Positions 8,480-17,112 of a DNA stretch of 27,863 nucleotides are shown here, piece after piece. The position numbers and the translations under genes were made by a program. The notes beneath the pieces were generated by a model. That model had not been told where the DNA came from, did no database searches, and worked only from the letters and a program-made list of their open reading frames with translations. Position 1 is the stretch's first letter, and each line of letters starts with the position of its first letter. The DNA comes from Chloroflexota bacterium (GTDB taxonomy: Bacteria > Chloroflexota > Anaerolineae > J102). The stretch is taken from positions 1 to 27,863 of the forward strand of contig PIVW01000017.1 in assembly GCA_003353825.1 (NCBI GenBank). Direction: 5' to 3'.

Positions 8480-8892
8480 AATTCACATCCTTGCGGCCAA
8501 CTGAAAGCGGTGTTCGGTTGGAAATAGATCGACGACATCAGTGTATCCCTACGTTTAAGTGTGCGCTTAGACCAATGATATCATGATTTAGAATATAAAT
8601 CAATAGTGATCTAAACAAAATGTGCTTCACTATTCCTGAAAATCTTCATGCGGAAGCAAAATACAAAGCTTTGCTCCCGTTTTGACCTCAGTCCTTGAAG
8701 GTCAATCATTCATGCCGAATTTGTGAGACGTACCCGGTAAATTACTTCGGGGGCGCATCTCACAATACTCATTCTACCATGCGTCAGGGTGAACTGGCAA
8801 CTGGGGGCAAAAGTTGAATGCACCGATCTGCGCCTGGTGATTATGATCCATTGGGATTGACGACAAGGATGAGTTAGGCGCTTACGCAAAAT

Positions 8893-8914
8893 CATCGACA
8901 GTTTTTTGTCGATG
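8893..8914. repeat. 8-bp stem hairpin with T-rich loop
   Basis: The arms catcgaca (8893-8900) and tgtcgatg (8907-8914) are exact reverse complements around a six-base loop, gttttt. It sits immediately before the heptamer array. There is no T-run after the stem on either strand, so it is not a typical terminator. Confidence 0.7.
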
Positions 8915-8917
8915 TGT

Positions 8918-9001
8918 GTGGCAAGTGGCACGTTGCAAGTGGCAAGTTCAACCTTGTCTGCAAGCGAAGTTGTACCTGCGACCTGCTACCTGCTACCTGC
9001 C
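8918..9001 (+). repeat. Two blocks of 7-bp tandem repeats
   Basis: Block one (8918-8952) is five heptamers of the gtggcaa type (gtggcaa, gtggcac, gttgcaa, gtggcaa, gttcaac). Block two (8974-9001) is four heptamers of the acctgct type (acctgcg, acctgct, acctgct, acctgcc). They are non-coding and resemble the short tandem repetitive repeats of cyanobacteria and some other phyla. Similar heptamers of another sequence occur at 14874-14894 and 21474-21501. Confidence 0.8.
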
Positions 9002-9613
9002 CCAACGGGGCCTCATTTTCCCAGCGCAGTCTGGGAACAATTGCTAGGACTTAGTACCAGATTTCGTCTGCCTGCCATGAGTGCACTGAATAAAGCCTAT
9101 TAACCGCAAAGGACGCGAAGATCGCAGAGGAAAACATAGGGTTTCACGGAGAAAAGCGTGTCCAAACCCCACTATTTCTGCTGTTGTCTCAGCCTTCACT
9201 GCTTGTTTAGACCTTTTTTCAGGGGAGTCTGCCATCGTAGCAGATTTCTGGGGCGCTGTCTATCGAGTATTGAACACAATCTCTGTTAACTATTCTACAA
9301 CTCTAGTAAGAATCACGCCATTTACTGCTTACGGCGCCCCACCATTGCCTGCAAACCGTGCCTCAAATGCCGCAAAGTTCGCCGGTCGCTCAACTTTCAT
9401 GGTCGTCTGGAAGGATTATGGTGAAGTAAATAGCCGAAACTTTTTATGACTACTACCATCTGGTTTCCTGTTGATGTTGATGTTGAACCACCTTGTTTTA
9501 TTCTGCTACAATTTTGTAATCTAAAATACTTTGCGGTAGACTTTAAAGCTACCAATTAATCCCTCGCGAGTTCATCGACTACGGAGGCGGTAAATATGAG
9601 ATTGTCTCAGTAT

Positions 9614-9684
9614 CTAGGAGGCAGTCAGAGAAGTCGCTCTCAAGGCTTTTAGAACACGGATCGAGGAGAATTCACATGGATTTT
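9614..9684 (+). repeat. 71-bp dispersed repeat, copy A
   Basis: This stretch matches 23916-23986 in inverted orientation at 63 of 71 positions by hand alignment, including an uninterrupted 25-base identity. It lies about 85 bases upstream of the gene at 9770 and ends in the gaattcacatggatttt phrase. It contains no plausible reading frame. It may be a small mobile or REP-like element. Confidence 0.85.
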
Positions 9685-9769
9685 CACTGTTTTGTATTTT
9701 TACTGATGATTGCCCAATGAGCTGCTTACCGCAATCACATCGTATTGGAAAATCAAAGGAGATTGCATT

Positions 9770-10597
9770 ATGAAACGCGCCCTCATGTACACCACGTATT
9801 TCTTCTCTCTGACAGTGCTTGCTGCATTTATAATTTCCTCGCAGGTTGAAGCCCAGGCGGGATTGCCTCCACTGACTTCATATAATCAGAATTTTGACGG
9901 TCTTGCCACCACGGGCACCTCAAATACAAGTTTACCGACAGGTTGGACAATTCTCGAGAGTGGCAGAAGTTCACGTGTAAATCAACAATATGCTGCGGGA
10001 ACAGGCAGCAGCAGTACCGGTGATACCTACAGTTTTGGATCAGTCGCCAGCACTGAAAGAGCATTTGGTGAACTGTCCTCTGGAACAATTGACGTAACCA
10101 TAGGTATACAATTCCAAAATAATACAGGTGGCACTGTCGGAAAATTAGTTATTCAATATCAATGCGAACAGTGGCGACGTGGCACCGCAGCCAATGGCAC
10201 AGATCGGCTCGACTTTCAATACAGTGTGGACGCAACCTCTTTGTCAACAGGCGTATGGACCGACTTTGACACTTTAGATTGTGTCGATAGCGCTACCACA
10301 GGTTCCAGTGCGATAGATGGCAACACAAATCGAGAGTCTCGATCGGGAACCGTGTCGGGGCTAACTATTTCAGATGGAAATACTTTTTGGATTCGCTGGG
10401 TGGGTAACGACGTATCAGGTTCAGATCATGGTCTGGCAATCGATGATTTCGAAATGAACGAACAAGACCCTAACACAATCACCCTCTCTTCCCTCGCTGC
10501 CAACACAACCGGAAAGGGCCAGTTCGCCCAGCCGATGTTCGGTCTCATCATTTTGGGGGCAGGCATATTTGCCCTACGCCGTAAAGCCAGAATATAG
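9770..10597 (+). CDS. Secreted beta-sandwich protein with C-terminal membrane anchor
   Basis: The start at 9770 is fixed by an AAGGAG Shine-Dalgarno eight bases upstream and by the signal peptide that follows (MKRALMYTTYFF...VEAQA); the longer upstream frame is not supported. The 275-residue product reads QNFDGLATTGTS, LPTGWTILESG, TGDTYSFGS, ERAFGELSSGT, FQNNTGG, EQWRRG, LDFQYSVDATSL and GLAIDDFEM. This is the order of a common extracellular domain found alone, in PEP-CTERM-type proteins, or in front of lamin-tail and nuclease domains. I infer a jelly-roll binding fold. The C-terminus (QPMFGLIILGAGIFALRRKARI) is a short hydrophobic helix plus basic tail, suggesting membrane anchoring or sortase-like processing. 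A terminator follows at 10686, separating it from the nuclease gene. The ligand is unknown. Confidence 0.82.
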   Translation: MKRALMYTTYFFSLTVLAAFIISSQVEAQAGLPPLTSYNQNFDGLATTGTSNTSLPTGWTILESGRSSRVNQQYAAGTGSSSTGDTYSFGSVASTERAFGELSSGTIDVTIGIQFQNNTGGTVGKLVIQYQCEQWRRGTAANGTDRLDFQYSVDATSLSTGVWTDFDTLDCVDSATTGSSAIDGNTNRESRSGTVSGLTISDGNTFWIRWVGNDVSGSDHGLAIDDFEMNEQDPNTITLSSLAANTTGKGQFAQPMFGLIILGAGIFALRRKARI

Positions 10598-10685
10598 TAT
10601 GAGTTTAAAGATCGCACCGTTGTTAAACCGATTTGACAACGGCCTTCCCACAAGCCTAACATATATTGATTGCTATTTCGAGACT

Positions 10686-10724
10686 AAGACGCCCACTCCA
10701 TGTTGGATGTTTGCGTCTTTTTTT
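10686..10724 (+). terminator. Rho-independent terminator after the 9770 gene
   Basis: The arms aagacgc (10686-10692) and gcgtctt (10713-10719) are exact reverse complements, with a smaller nested tcca/tgga stem in the loop. A run of seven T bases follows. It sits 89 bases after the stop of the upstream gene and 60 bases before the nuclease start. Confidence 0.8.
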
Positions 10725-10783
10725 ATCGCATCACAAACTGCTCTTACAATCGATTTCTCACCTCAAAAATCTACAATCTCCCC

Positions 10784-13726
10784 ATGAACAAAACGTACTC
10801 TTACCTCATAACCATCGCACTGGCATTTGTAGCTGGCATGTTCATTCTACTGCAGCCGCCCCTCTTGGCTGCGCCTAATGTACCTCAGACCTGCTCTGGC
10901 CTGTTCTTTTCGGAATACATCGAAGGGTTGAGCTACAACAAGGCAGTAGAGATTTTCAACGGCACAGGTGCAGCCGTCGATCTCAGCGCTTACACACTCG
11001 AACTATATTCCAACGGCAGCCCTACCCAGTCTCAATCGATGACACTATCCGGCACAGTGGCCCATGGCGATGTCTATGTAGTCGCTCATGCCAGTGCCGT
11101 TGCCGCAATCTTGGCAGAAGCCGATGCCACCAAAAGCAGCGTCATCAACTTCAATGGCGATGACAGCTTGGTTCTGAAAGAGAGCGGTAGCGTTGTAGAT
11201 GCCTTCGGACAAATTGGATTTGATCCCGGCACAAAATGGGGCTCTGGTGATACCAGCACTTTAAATCACACCTTACGCCGCAAAACCTCTATCTCCTCCG
11301 GCGACAACAACCCCAACGACTCCTTCGACCCTGCCAGCGAGTGGGACGGCTACGCCCAGGACACATTCGACGGCATCGGCAACCACGTTGCTGCCTGCGC
11401 CGGCGGCGAAACTGCACCTTATGTGGCCAACACGACCCCGGTCCACAACGCTACCGACGTGGCCATCGATGCGGATATCGCCATCACTTTCAGCGAGGCG
11501 GTGAACGTTAGCGACAACTGGTTTCAACTTGTTTGCAACAGCGACACGCAAAACGTGGCAGATACAGTCGTGAGTGGCGGTCCCAGTAGCTGGACGATAA
11601 ATCCCAACAGCGATTTCGGTTCGGGCGATTCATGCACGGTCTCGGTGTTTGCCACGCAGGTGACCGACCAGGATACCGAGGACCCACCCGATACGATGAC
11701 CTCCGACCACTCCTGGTCTTTCAGCACAGTTGGCGCCCCGCCTGCCTGTTCCACCATCCCGCAGATCCAGGGCGCCGGTACTGCCTCGCCCTGTTTGGGC
11801 GCACGTAACAATATCGAAGGCTGTATCACCGGCATTGCCGCCAAGGGTTTTTACTATCAGGATGTGAGTGGTGATGGCTTCACGAGCACCTCCGATGCCA
11901 TGTACGTCTATCGCGGCAGCGACTGGACAAACCCCGACGAATGGCAAGTCGGTAACAAGGTCAGTGTCTCCGGCGACGTGGTCGAATTCTTCGACATCAC
12001 CGAATTCGAGATGGACAACACCGTGACGGTACGGGATGAGGGAACGGACTGCAGTGGGGCGGGGCTGCCTGCCCGAGTGACGGTCGCACCCGTCACAGAC
12101 CCCAATGCCGATCCTGTAGCCCAATATGAACACCTCGAAAGCATGCGGGCGCAGATGAGTTTCGATGGCTGGGTGGTTGGGGCAACCAAACGCTTCATCT
12201 CCCGCTACGGGTATGGCGACCCCGAGATCGCTTTCGTAGATTTCGGCAGCAGCATCGCCGATTACAGCCGGGTATTCCAGAGCGACTACCCGGGCTACCA
12301 GGGCATCAGTTACCTCTCCGGCGGTCTTGGCTACGATCTGCCCGATCTTGATTTTGGCGATGACATCGCCGCTACACATCTGGCCGGTCTCTTTGCTTAC
12401 AACTTCGACAAATACACCTTGCTCGTCGATGCCGCCCCCACCCTCGTAACCGCTGATAACACCGACGTGACTTCAAGCGAAGTGGCACTGGACCCGACCA
12501 AAACCGAGTTCGACCTGTGCAACTTCAATGTCGAGAATCTATTCGATCACATCAACGATGGTGGCGGTGACTGGGGCGACTGGGCGCCGGGCTACCCCAG
12601 TCCGGATTCAGAAGCAGGTCTAGCCGAGTACCAGGTTAAGATCGACGAGTTGGCCCAAGTGTTTGTGACAGACCTAAAAAGCTGCATGATCGTGGGTGTA
12701 GAAGAGGTGGAGGGCAAGCAGGATGTGTATAACGACTTGGCTGCGGCAGTCAGCGCCCACGATACGGGACATACGTGGATAGGCGTATATGTCGAGTCAG
12801 GTGACGGGCGTGATATCAGTCAGGGCTTTTTGTACCGTGATGATGTGACCTTGGTTGCGGTAAATGCAGTAACTGGTCAGCCGTATAGCGATTGGGCGAA
12901 CGACGGTACCCTGGATTTCCGGCGAGTGATGCCGCATGGGCAGTTCCGCCTATTTCCTGACACGGCCGATGAGATCGATATCCATTTCTACGTGGCCCAT
13001 TTCAAATCAAAGCGCAGCAGTAGTTCGTGCATCACGGTGGATTGTACCGATGTTCGCGAGAAAGAGGCTGCAGATATGCGCGATATCTTGGAACATCATC
13101 AGGCGCAGGGTGAGTATGCTATTGGCGGCGGCGATTTCAATGACGTGATCGGCTCTACGCCCATCGATATCTTCGACACTTCTAGCGACCTCTACAACTT
13201 GTTCTACGATCTGCCTGCAACAGAGCGCTGGAGTTACGTCTTCAGCGGTGAAAGCGAAGTACTGGATCACATGTACGTCACTGCCAATCTGCGTCCCAGC
13301 ACGCCTGGTTGGTCGCAGTCATTCAGCGCCGTGCACGTGCATGCCGACTTCCCCAGCGGTGAGCGAGCCTCTGACCACGATCCGGTGCGCACCCGTTTCA
13401 GCCGCTGTCGCGCCCTCTCAGCCCCATCCAGCCTCAAAATCTCGGTAAATAACATCGCAAACAGCATCGATCTGAGTTGGGACAATGATGCGGACGGGGC
13501 CAGCACGAGCGTTTGGGAGAGCGCCAACCCTCATTTCAATCCCAACCCTGCTACCGACACGCCACTTGGCATCTCGGACTCGACCTCTTATACGCACGCC
13601 AACAGCACGGGCAATGCCACCTCCAACCATTTCTACGTGATCACAACCACGAATCCTTGCGATGGCAGTTCCGCGATCTCCAACCGCGTGGGCAAATTCG
13701 ATTTCGCGCTGACATCGGGAACGTAG
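10784..13726 (+). CDS. Extracellular nuclease: lamin-tail, Big_5, OB-fold, EEP nuclease and C-terminal module
   Basis: This 980-residue secreted protein probably degrades extracellular nucleic acid, like ExeM/NucH-type nucleases. I start at the ATG at 10784, where the signal peptide begins (MNKTYSYLITIALAF); the 28 codons upstream lack signal features. The order is signal peptide (1-30), lamin-tail domain (about 37-205; FFSEYIEG, KAVEIFNGTG, VDAFGQIG), Big_5 Ig-like domain (about 208-316; TFSEAVNV, DHSWSFST), OB-like domain (about 322-445; GFYYQDVSGDG) and EEP nuclease (about 576-885). Active-site landmarks are Asn580/Asn582 in NFNVEN, Glu640/641 in GVEEVEG, AHFKSK, Asp784/Asn786 in GGGDFND, and Asp864-His865 in SDHDP. 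The C-terminal ~95 residues are the shared FnIII-like module, ending NRVGKFDFALTSGT. The set of catalytic residues looks complete. DNA versus RNA preference cannot be read from the sequence. Confidence 0.92.
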   Translation: MNKTYSYLITIALAFVAGMFILLQPPLLAAPNVPQTCSGLFFSEYIEGLSYNKAVEIFNGTGAAVDLSAYTLELYSNGSPTQSQSMTLSGTVAHGDVYVVAHASAVAAILAEADATKSSVINFNGDDSLVLKESGSVVDAFGQIGFDPGTKWGSGDTSTLNHTLRRKTSISSGDNNPNDSFDPASEWDGYAQDTFDGIGNHVAACAGGETAPYVANTTPVHNATDVAIDADIAITFSEAVNVSDNWFQLVCNSDTQNVADTVVSGGPSSWTINPNSDFGSGDSCTVSVFATQVTDQDTEDPPDTMTSDHSWSFSTVGAPPACSTIPQIQGAGTASPCLGARNNIEGCITGIAAKGFYYQDVSGDGFTSTSDAMYVYRGSDWTNPDEWQVGNKVSVSGDVVEFFDITEFEMDNTVTVRDEGTDCSGAGLPARVTVAPVTDPNADPVAQYEHLESMRAQMSFDGWVVGATKRFISRYGYGDPEIAFVDFGSSIADYSRVFQSDYPGYQGISYLSGGLGYDLPDLDFGDDIAATHLAGLFAYNFDKYTLLVDAAPTLVTADNTDVTSSEVALDPTKTEFDLCNFNVENLFDHINDGGGDWGDWAPGYPSPDSEAGLAEYQVKIDELAQVFVTDLKSCMIVGVEEVEGKQDVYNDLAAAVSAHDTGHTWIGVYVESGDGRDISQGFLYRDDVTLVAVNAVTGQPYSDWANDGTLDFRRVMPHGQFRLFPDTADEIDIHFYVAHFKSKRSSSSCITVDCTDVREKEAADMRDILEHHQAQGEYAIGGGDFNDVIGSTPIDIFDTSSDLYNLFYDLPATERWSYVFSGESEVLDHMYVTANLRPSTPGWSQSFSAVHVHADFPSGERASDHDPVRTRFSRCRALSAPSSLKISVNNIANSIDLSWDNDADGASTSVWESANPHFNPNPATDTPLGISDSTSYTHANSTGNATSNHFYVITTTNPCDGSSAISNRVGKFDFALTSGT

Positions 13727-13782
13727 CGGTTTCAAACCACATATCTTCACTCAATGCGTAGGGCATTGCACCAGCCTGCAAA

Positions 13783-14659
13783 TTATCCGTTATTGCCTGC
13801 AAGCGAAAGAAAAATCGCGTTCCCGGCCGGGTCGCTAACGGACAGGTCGTTCTCTGTCTCTCGATAGGTCAGACCGGCCCGTTGTAGTCGCCCAACCAGT
13901 TCGCTGCGCCCGCCCGTACCTGAGATCTCGACCGTAAAGAAGCGCAGGCCCACAGAGTTGGCCGGAGGCGGAGGCGCGCCCACGCCAGCCCAGGTATTGA
14001 GACCGATGTGATGGTGATAACCGCCCACCGAGACAAACAGAGCGCTGGAGCCATAACGCAATACGAGATCAAATCCAAGGATGTCGCAATAGAAACGCTG
14101 AGCCTGATCCAAGTCGTTGACATGCAGATGGATATGCCCCACCGTCGTTCCAGCGGGCAAGCCATGCCAGTTACCACCCATGTTATCTAGCTCGGCCACC
14201 AAACCGTCGAAGTCCAGAGGGTCTGTGCCCATTATGTAAACGCCCATCCGCCCCGTAGCACCTGGCGCGTGGCCGGTCGGCATAGATCTCGATGCCATTG
14301 CCATCGGGATCCGCCAAATAGACCGCTTCACTCACCCCATGATCTGAAGCCCCCTGCAACGGGTAGTCGAACGCCAGGAGGCGCGCCAAAGTCCAGGCCA
14401 AGTCGGAGCGCGTAGGCAGGAGGATGGCGAAATGATAGAGGCCAGTACTACGAGGAGGTTTCACGAGAGCGTGTTGCGATTCGTGAAGCACCAACAGGGT
14501 TCGACCCTCCTGCGCTGATAGGGCAAGCGATCCATTATCGCCCGTATGTGCCTGAAGACCAAGCAGTTCCTCATAAAAAGCCAGACTCCGATCCAGATCG
14601 GAGATGGTTATGTGAACTGCGCCAATGTGGGTTTCTGCCGGAAGTAAGCGTTTCTGCAT
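13783..14659 (-). pseudogene. Frameshifted VOC-family (catechol 2,3-dioxygenase/glyoxalase-like) gene
   Basis: Two overlapping minus-strand frames together make one two-domain VOC protein of about 291 residues. The first (14659 to 14183) has the N-terminal half: HIGAVHITISDLDRSLAFYE, LYHFAILLP, YLADPDGNGIEIYADRP. The second supplies MGTDPLDFDGLVAELD, GHIHLHVNDLDQAQRFY, GGYHHHIGLNTW and the end at 13783. Homologues run IYADRP...MGTDPLD in a single frame, so the break is at about 14240-14262, near short G runs. One extra base would explain it. His and Glu metal-ligand positions (VHIT, YHFA, GIEIY) are present. If intact, it would be a metal-dependent extradiol dioxygenase or related lyase. The start has an AAGG Shine-Dalgarno. 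The break may be a true mutation or an assembly/sequencing error in a homopolymer; the conserved second half suggests it is recent or artefactual. Confidence 0.85.
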
Positions 14660-14873
14660 GGGTACCTTGTATCTGAGCCGTTGCTGAGTTCTGCGCCTTC
14701 AACGACCCTACAGCCTCGGGTACGATTTGACTGTCGCTTGTGTTACGTTGTTGGGCAGTGGATAAGAGCACTTGCGCGTCTTTTCCTACGCCGCAATGTC
14801 TGCTAAGATCACAAAGCAAAGTGGCTCTTCCAGAATTTGCGTGGCTCCTACTAGAAAGGCGCGGTTCGTCAGC

Positions 14874-14894
14874 ACAAACAACACGCAACACGAT
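14874..14894 (+). repeat. Short 7-bp repeat cluster (acacgca type)
   Basis: Three heptamers in a row, acaaaca, acacgca and acacgat, lie upstream of the LysM-M23 gene. The same unit recurs at 21474-21501, where four heptamers are seen. Both are intergenic. Confidence 0.5.
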
Positions 14895-14917
14895 TTTCTA
14901 GGACCGCACGACATCCT

Positions 14918-14958
14918 GTTGACACAGTAAAGTTTGCCAAACCATTCAGTTGACACAG
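14918..14958 (+). promoter_or_regulatory. Direct repeat gttgacacag upstream of the LysM-M23 gene
   Basis: Two exact 10-base copies, gttgacacag, at 14918-14927 and 14949-14958 are 31 bases apart, and the second ends seven bases before the ATG. Each contains TTGACA, a sigma-70 -35 consensus, but no good -10 box follows at 16-18 bases. A pair of operator half-sites about three helical turns apart is possible. Confidence 0.4.
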
Positions 14959-14965
14959 ACTCATT

Positions 14966-16243
14966 ATGAACCTCTACCCTGCACAAAAATCACAAAGACA
15001 ACGATTGCGCCTCGCTATGATGTGCATGCTGGTAATCCTCAGCCTCTGGGCATCGTTGGGCGCGATCACCGCCCACGCCGACGATCCGCCCAACAGCCAT
15101 GTCGTGCAAAGCGGTGACACATTGTGGGACATCAGCCAACAGTTTGGTATTTCCGTCGAAGCCCTGATAGCCGCCAATCAACTGCAAGATGCCAACTTTT
15201 TATCTGAAGGGCAACGCCTCGTTATCCCTAGCAGCGGCCAGCAAGATCAAACCCAAACAAACACACCTGACGCCAACACCTCGGAAGACCCGGCGGCAAG
15301 TACCGGCGCCCGCCTCAATACTCCGCTTGAAGTTTTACTGCAGCGCCATGGCTTGACCATGCGAAAACTCCAGCTTATGGAGTCAGAATACTCACCGTTA
15401 GAACCGCCACCCCCAAACCTGCCCGAACCCTTCTTTGAGATCGCTTACACACCCGAGATCATCCAGGGACAAACAGGTGTGGTGCGCGTCACGCTAACCG
15501 AAGCGATTACGCCAACCGCTCGCTATGGCAACTTCGATTTGAGCGTCCTCTATCGGGACAAAACGCGCGAGGGTTATCGGTACGAAGCGCTAATTCCGAC
15601 CTGGGCATTGGCGAAGGTCGCTCCGCGTAAATTGATCATCACGGCTGATAAAGAACAGATTTCACGCACGTTCGATATCACGAGAGGGAACTACGAAACC
15701 CAGCACATTGTGCTCCCTCCGGGAAAGGGCGAGTTGCTCGAACCCCAAAAAACTCGCGCAGAATTGAAACAGCTTACCGAGACCTGGCAAGAGTTCGACC
15801 CCGCCAAGCTTTGGCGAGGCTCATTCCAGTTCCCCACCGACGAAGAACACAGGCGCACATCCCCATTCGGCACACGGCGCAGTTACAATGATGGACCGGT
15901 AACGTCCTACCATGCCGGCACTGATTGGAGCGCACCCGAAGGCACCCCCATCAAGGCGCCAGCGCCAGGGGTCATCGCCCTGGCCGAACCGCTGGAAGTG
16001 CGTGGTGGCGCCGTCATCATCGATCACGGAAGAGGCGTTTTCTCCAACTTCTGGCATCTTTCCGAAATCCTGGCGGAACCAGGCCAGCATGTAGAGCTGG
16101 GCGATATTGTCGGCCTGGTGGGCAGCACCGGTCTCTCGACCGGCGCTCACTTGCACTGGGAAATCCGTGTCAATGGTGTTGCCGTCGATCCCATGCAATG
16201 GGCAGAAGCCCACTTCCCTAACCTGCCGCTCTATAGCCCATAA
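14966..16243 (+). CDS. LysM-domain M23 family peptidoglycan endopeptidase
   Basis: This 425-residue secreted hydrolase should cut peptide cross-links in peptidoglycan. Residues 1-38 are a signal peptide with a basic start (KSQRQRLRLAMM) and an AHA-D cleavage site. A LysM cell-wall-binding domain spans residues 45-88 (HVVQSGDTLWDISQQFGIS ... LSEGQRLVIP). A Gln/Thr/Asn-rich linker and a middle beta domain (about 150-270) follow. The M23 domain at about 300-415 has the zinc ligands His316 and Asp320 (HAGTD) and His397 of the H395-L-H397 motif, plus catalytic-side His364 (FWHLSE). The G(N/D)xxGxxGxTG-type loop is seen as LGDIVGLVGSTGLSTGAHLHWE. All catalytic positions are intact, so it should be active rather than a regulatory LytM homologue. 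It ends in a shared bidirectional terminator facing the L25 gene. No clear Shine-Dalgarno precedes the ATG. Confidence 0.93.
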   Translation: MNLYPAQKSQRQRLRLAMMCMLVILSLWASLGAITAHADDPPNSHVVQSGDTLWDISQQFGISVEALIAANQLQDANFLSEGQRLVIPSSGQQDQTQTNTPDANTSEDPAASTGARLNTPLEVLLQRHGLTMRKLQLMESEYSPLEPPPPNLPEPFFEIAYTPEIIQGQTGVVRVTLTEAITPTARYGNFDLSVLYRDKTREGYRYEALIPTWALAKVAPRKLIITADKEQISRTFDITRGNYETQHIVLPPGKGELLEPQKTRAELKQLTETWQEFDPAKLWRGSFQFPTDEEHRRTSPFGTRRSYNDGPVTSYHAGTDWSAPEGTPIKAPAPGVIALAEPLEVRGGAVIIDHGRGVFSNFWHLSEILAEPGQHVELGDIVGLVGSTGLSTGAHLHWEIRVNGVAVDPMQWAEAHFPNLPLYSP

Positions 16244-16283
16244 TCGCGGCACGACACTGATGTCGCTGAACAAGTACCACCCA

Positions 16284-16315
16284 AAAAGGGCCGAGTCGGA
16301 TGACTCGGCCCTTTT
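16284..16315. terminator. Bidirectional rho-independent terminator
   Basis: A perfect 14-bp stem, aaaagggccgagtc with gactcggccctttt, closes a ggat tetraloop. The A-run before and T-run after make it work in both directions. It lies between the convergent M23 peptidase and L25 genes, 41 and 24 bases from their stops. Confidence 0.92.
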
Positions 16316-16338
16316 GTCTTCGTAAGTCGCAGGAAAAA

Positions 16339-16989
16339 CTACACTTCTTCCTCTTCTTCTCGGCCTTTTGAGATGACCTCGGGCTCGACACCTTCCTCAA
16401 GTTCTTCAACCTCTTCCTCTTCCTCTTCCTCAACAAGGATGCGAGGTAGCGTGAGAGAGGCGACGACATCATCTGGACTATTCAAGATGATAACATCTTC
16501 GACCTCAGCCAGGTCCGAGACCTTGATCGAATCATCGATGCCCACCAACAGGTCAAGATCGACAACAAAATGATCGGGAATGGCACGGGGCAGACACTCG
16601 ACCTCGATACGGTCCACAGGATGGATAAGGATAGCGCCACCTCGTATTGCTTCAGAGTCACCGATAAGCAACAGTGGCACTTCGGTGCGGACAACCTGGT
16701 CCATCTGCACGCGGTAGAAATCTACATGTGTGACAGAACGGCGGACGGGATGGCGTTGTAGTTCACGCATGAGCGCAAACACCGACCCTTCATCCAAACC
16801 TTGAAGCTCGATAAGCTGACTGCCAGCGCCAGCTTGTATTATCTTGGTGAGCTCGAGCTCCTTGAACTTCAGGGGTTGTGCATCCTCTCCCTGACCATAG
16901 ACAATACCAGGCACGAAGCCGGATTCTCGCACTTGGCGAACTCGACTGCCGGTCATCGACCTGGACTCAACATTCAAAATAATATCCAT
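16339..16989 (-). CDS. rplY: 50S ribosomal protein L25/general stress protein Ctc
   Basis: This 216-residue protein binds 5S rRNA in the large ribosomal subunit. Residues 1-92 match the L25 domain (GSRVRQVRESGFVPGIVYG, MRELQRHPVRRSVTHVDFYR), and residues 93-185 the TL5/Ctc C-terminal domain (VPLLLIGDSEAIRGGA, IEVECLPRAIPDHFVVDL, VSDLAEVEDV). The long form is typical of bacteria other than gammaproteobacteria. The last ~28 residues are a very acidic Glu/Val tail from a GAG/GAA-rich, slippage-prone stretch; such tails occur in several phyla. A strong AGGGAG Shine-Dalgarno sits ten bases before the ATG. The gene upstream on the same strand (17113) is separated by 123 bases containing a stem-loop, so co-transcription is possible but not certain. 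It shares a terminator with the convergent peptidase gene. Confidence 0.95.
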   Translation of the reverse strand: MDIILNVESRSMTGSRVRQVRESGFVPGIVYGQGEDAQPLKFKELELTKIIQAGAGSQLIELQGLDEGSVFALMRELQRHPVRRSVTHVDFYRVQMDQVVRTEVPLLLIGDSEAIRGGAILIHPVDRIEVECLPRAIPDHFVVDLDLLVGIDDSIKVSDLAEVEDVIILNSPDDVVASLTLPRILVEEEEEEEVEELEEGVEPEVISKGREEEEEV

Positions 16990-17064
16990 TGAAAAAACTC
17001 CCTAAACTGATTTGAAACGTTAGTACGAATTGATTAGAGTTAACTTTAGGTCTGAGAAACATCT

Positions 17065-17096
17065 GGAACTGCTTCCTCAAATAACAGAAGAGTTCC
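17065..17096 (-). other. Stem-loop between the 15-residue-repeat gene and rplY
   Basis: The outer arms ggaact (17065-17070) and agttcc (17091-17096) are exact reverse complements, and the stem continues as cttc/gaag with one bulged base around an AT-rich loop. No T-run follows on the minus strand. It could be a leader structure for rplY or a weak terminator. Confidence 0.4.
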
Positions 17097-17112
17097 GCCA
17101 GTTAGTAAATCC

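Larger units (their letters stand above)
8480..9613. other. Long AT-richer intergenic region with repeats, no recognisable gene
   Basis: About 1.1 kb with no frame I can support. It holds the palindrome at 8575-8584, a hairpin at 8893-8914, two heptamer arrays (8918-9001), and a phrase of the accgcaaaggacgcgaagat type at about 9098-9127 that resembles interspersed repeats. Short frames in the region lack Shine-Dalgarno sites and domain-like composition. The stretch 9235-9420 reads like degraded sequence, but I could not tie it to any family. Confidence 0.6.

Noticed and set aside
8893..8914. Rho-independent terminator
   Set aside because: The T bases are in the loop, not after the stem, and no gene ends nearby.
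8710..8931. 73-codon minus-strand frame in the repeat-rich intergenic region
   Set aside because: It overlaps the hairpin and heptamer repeat, has no Shine-Dalgarno or domain-like features, and its Arg/Ser/His-rich product looks like translated repeat DNA.
11630..12379. Minus-strand frame (249 codons) inside the nuclease gene
   Set aside because: It is antisense to conserved OB-fold coding sequence, and its low-complexity His/Val/Gly composition is typical of antisense frames in this base composition.
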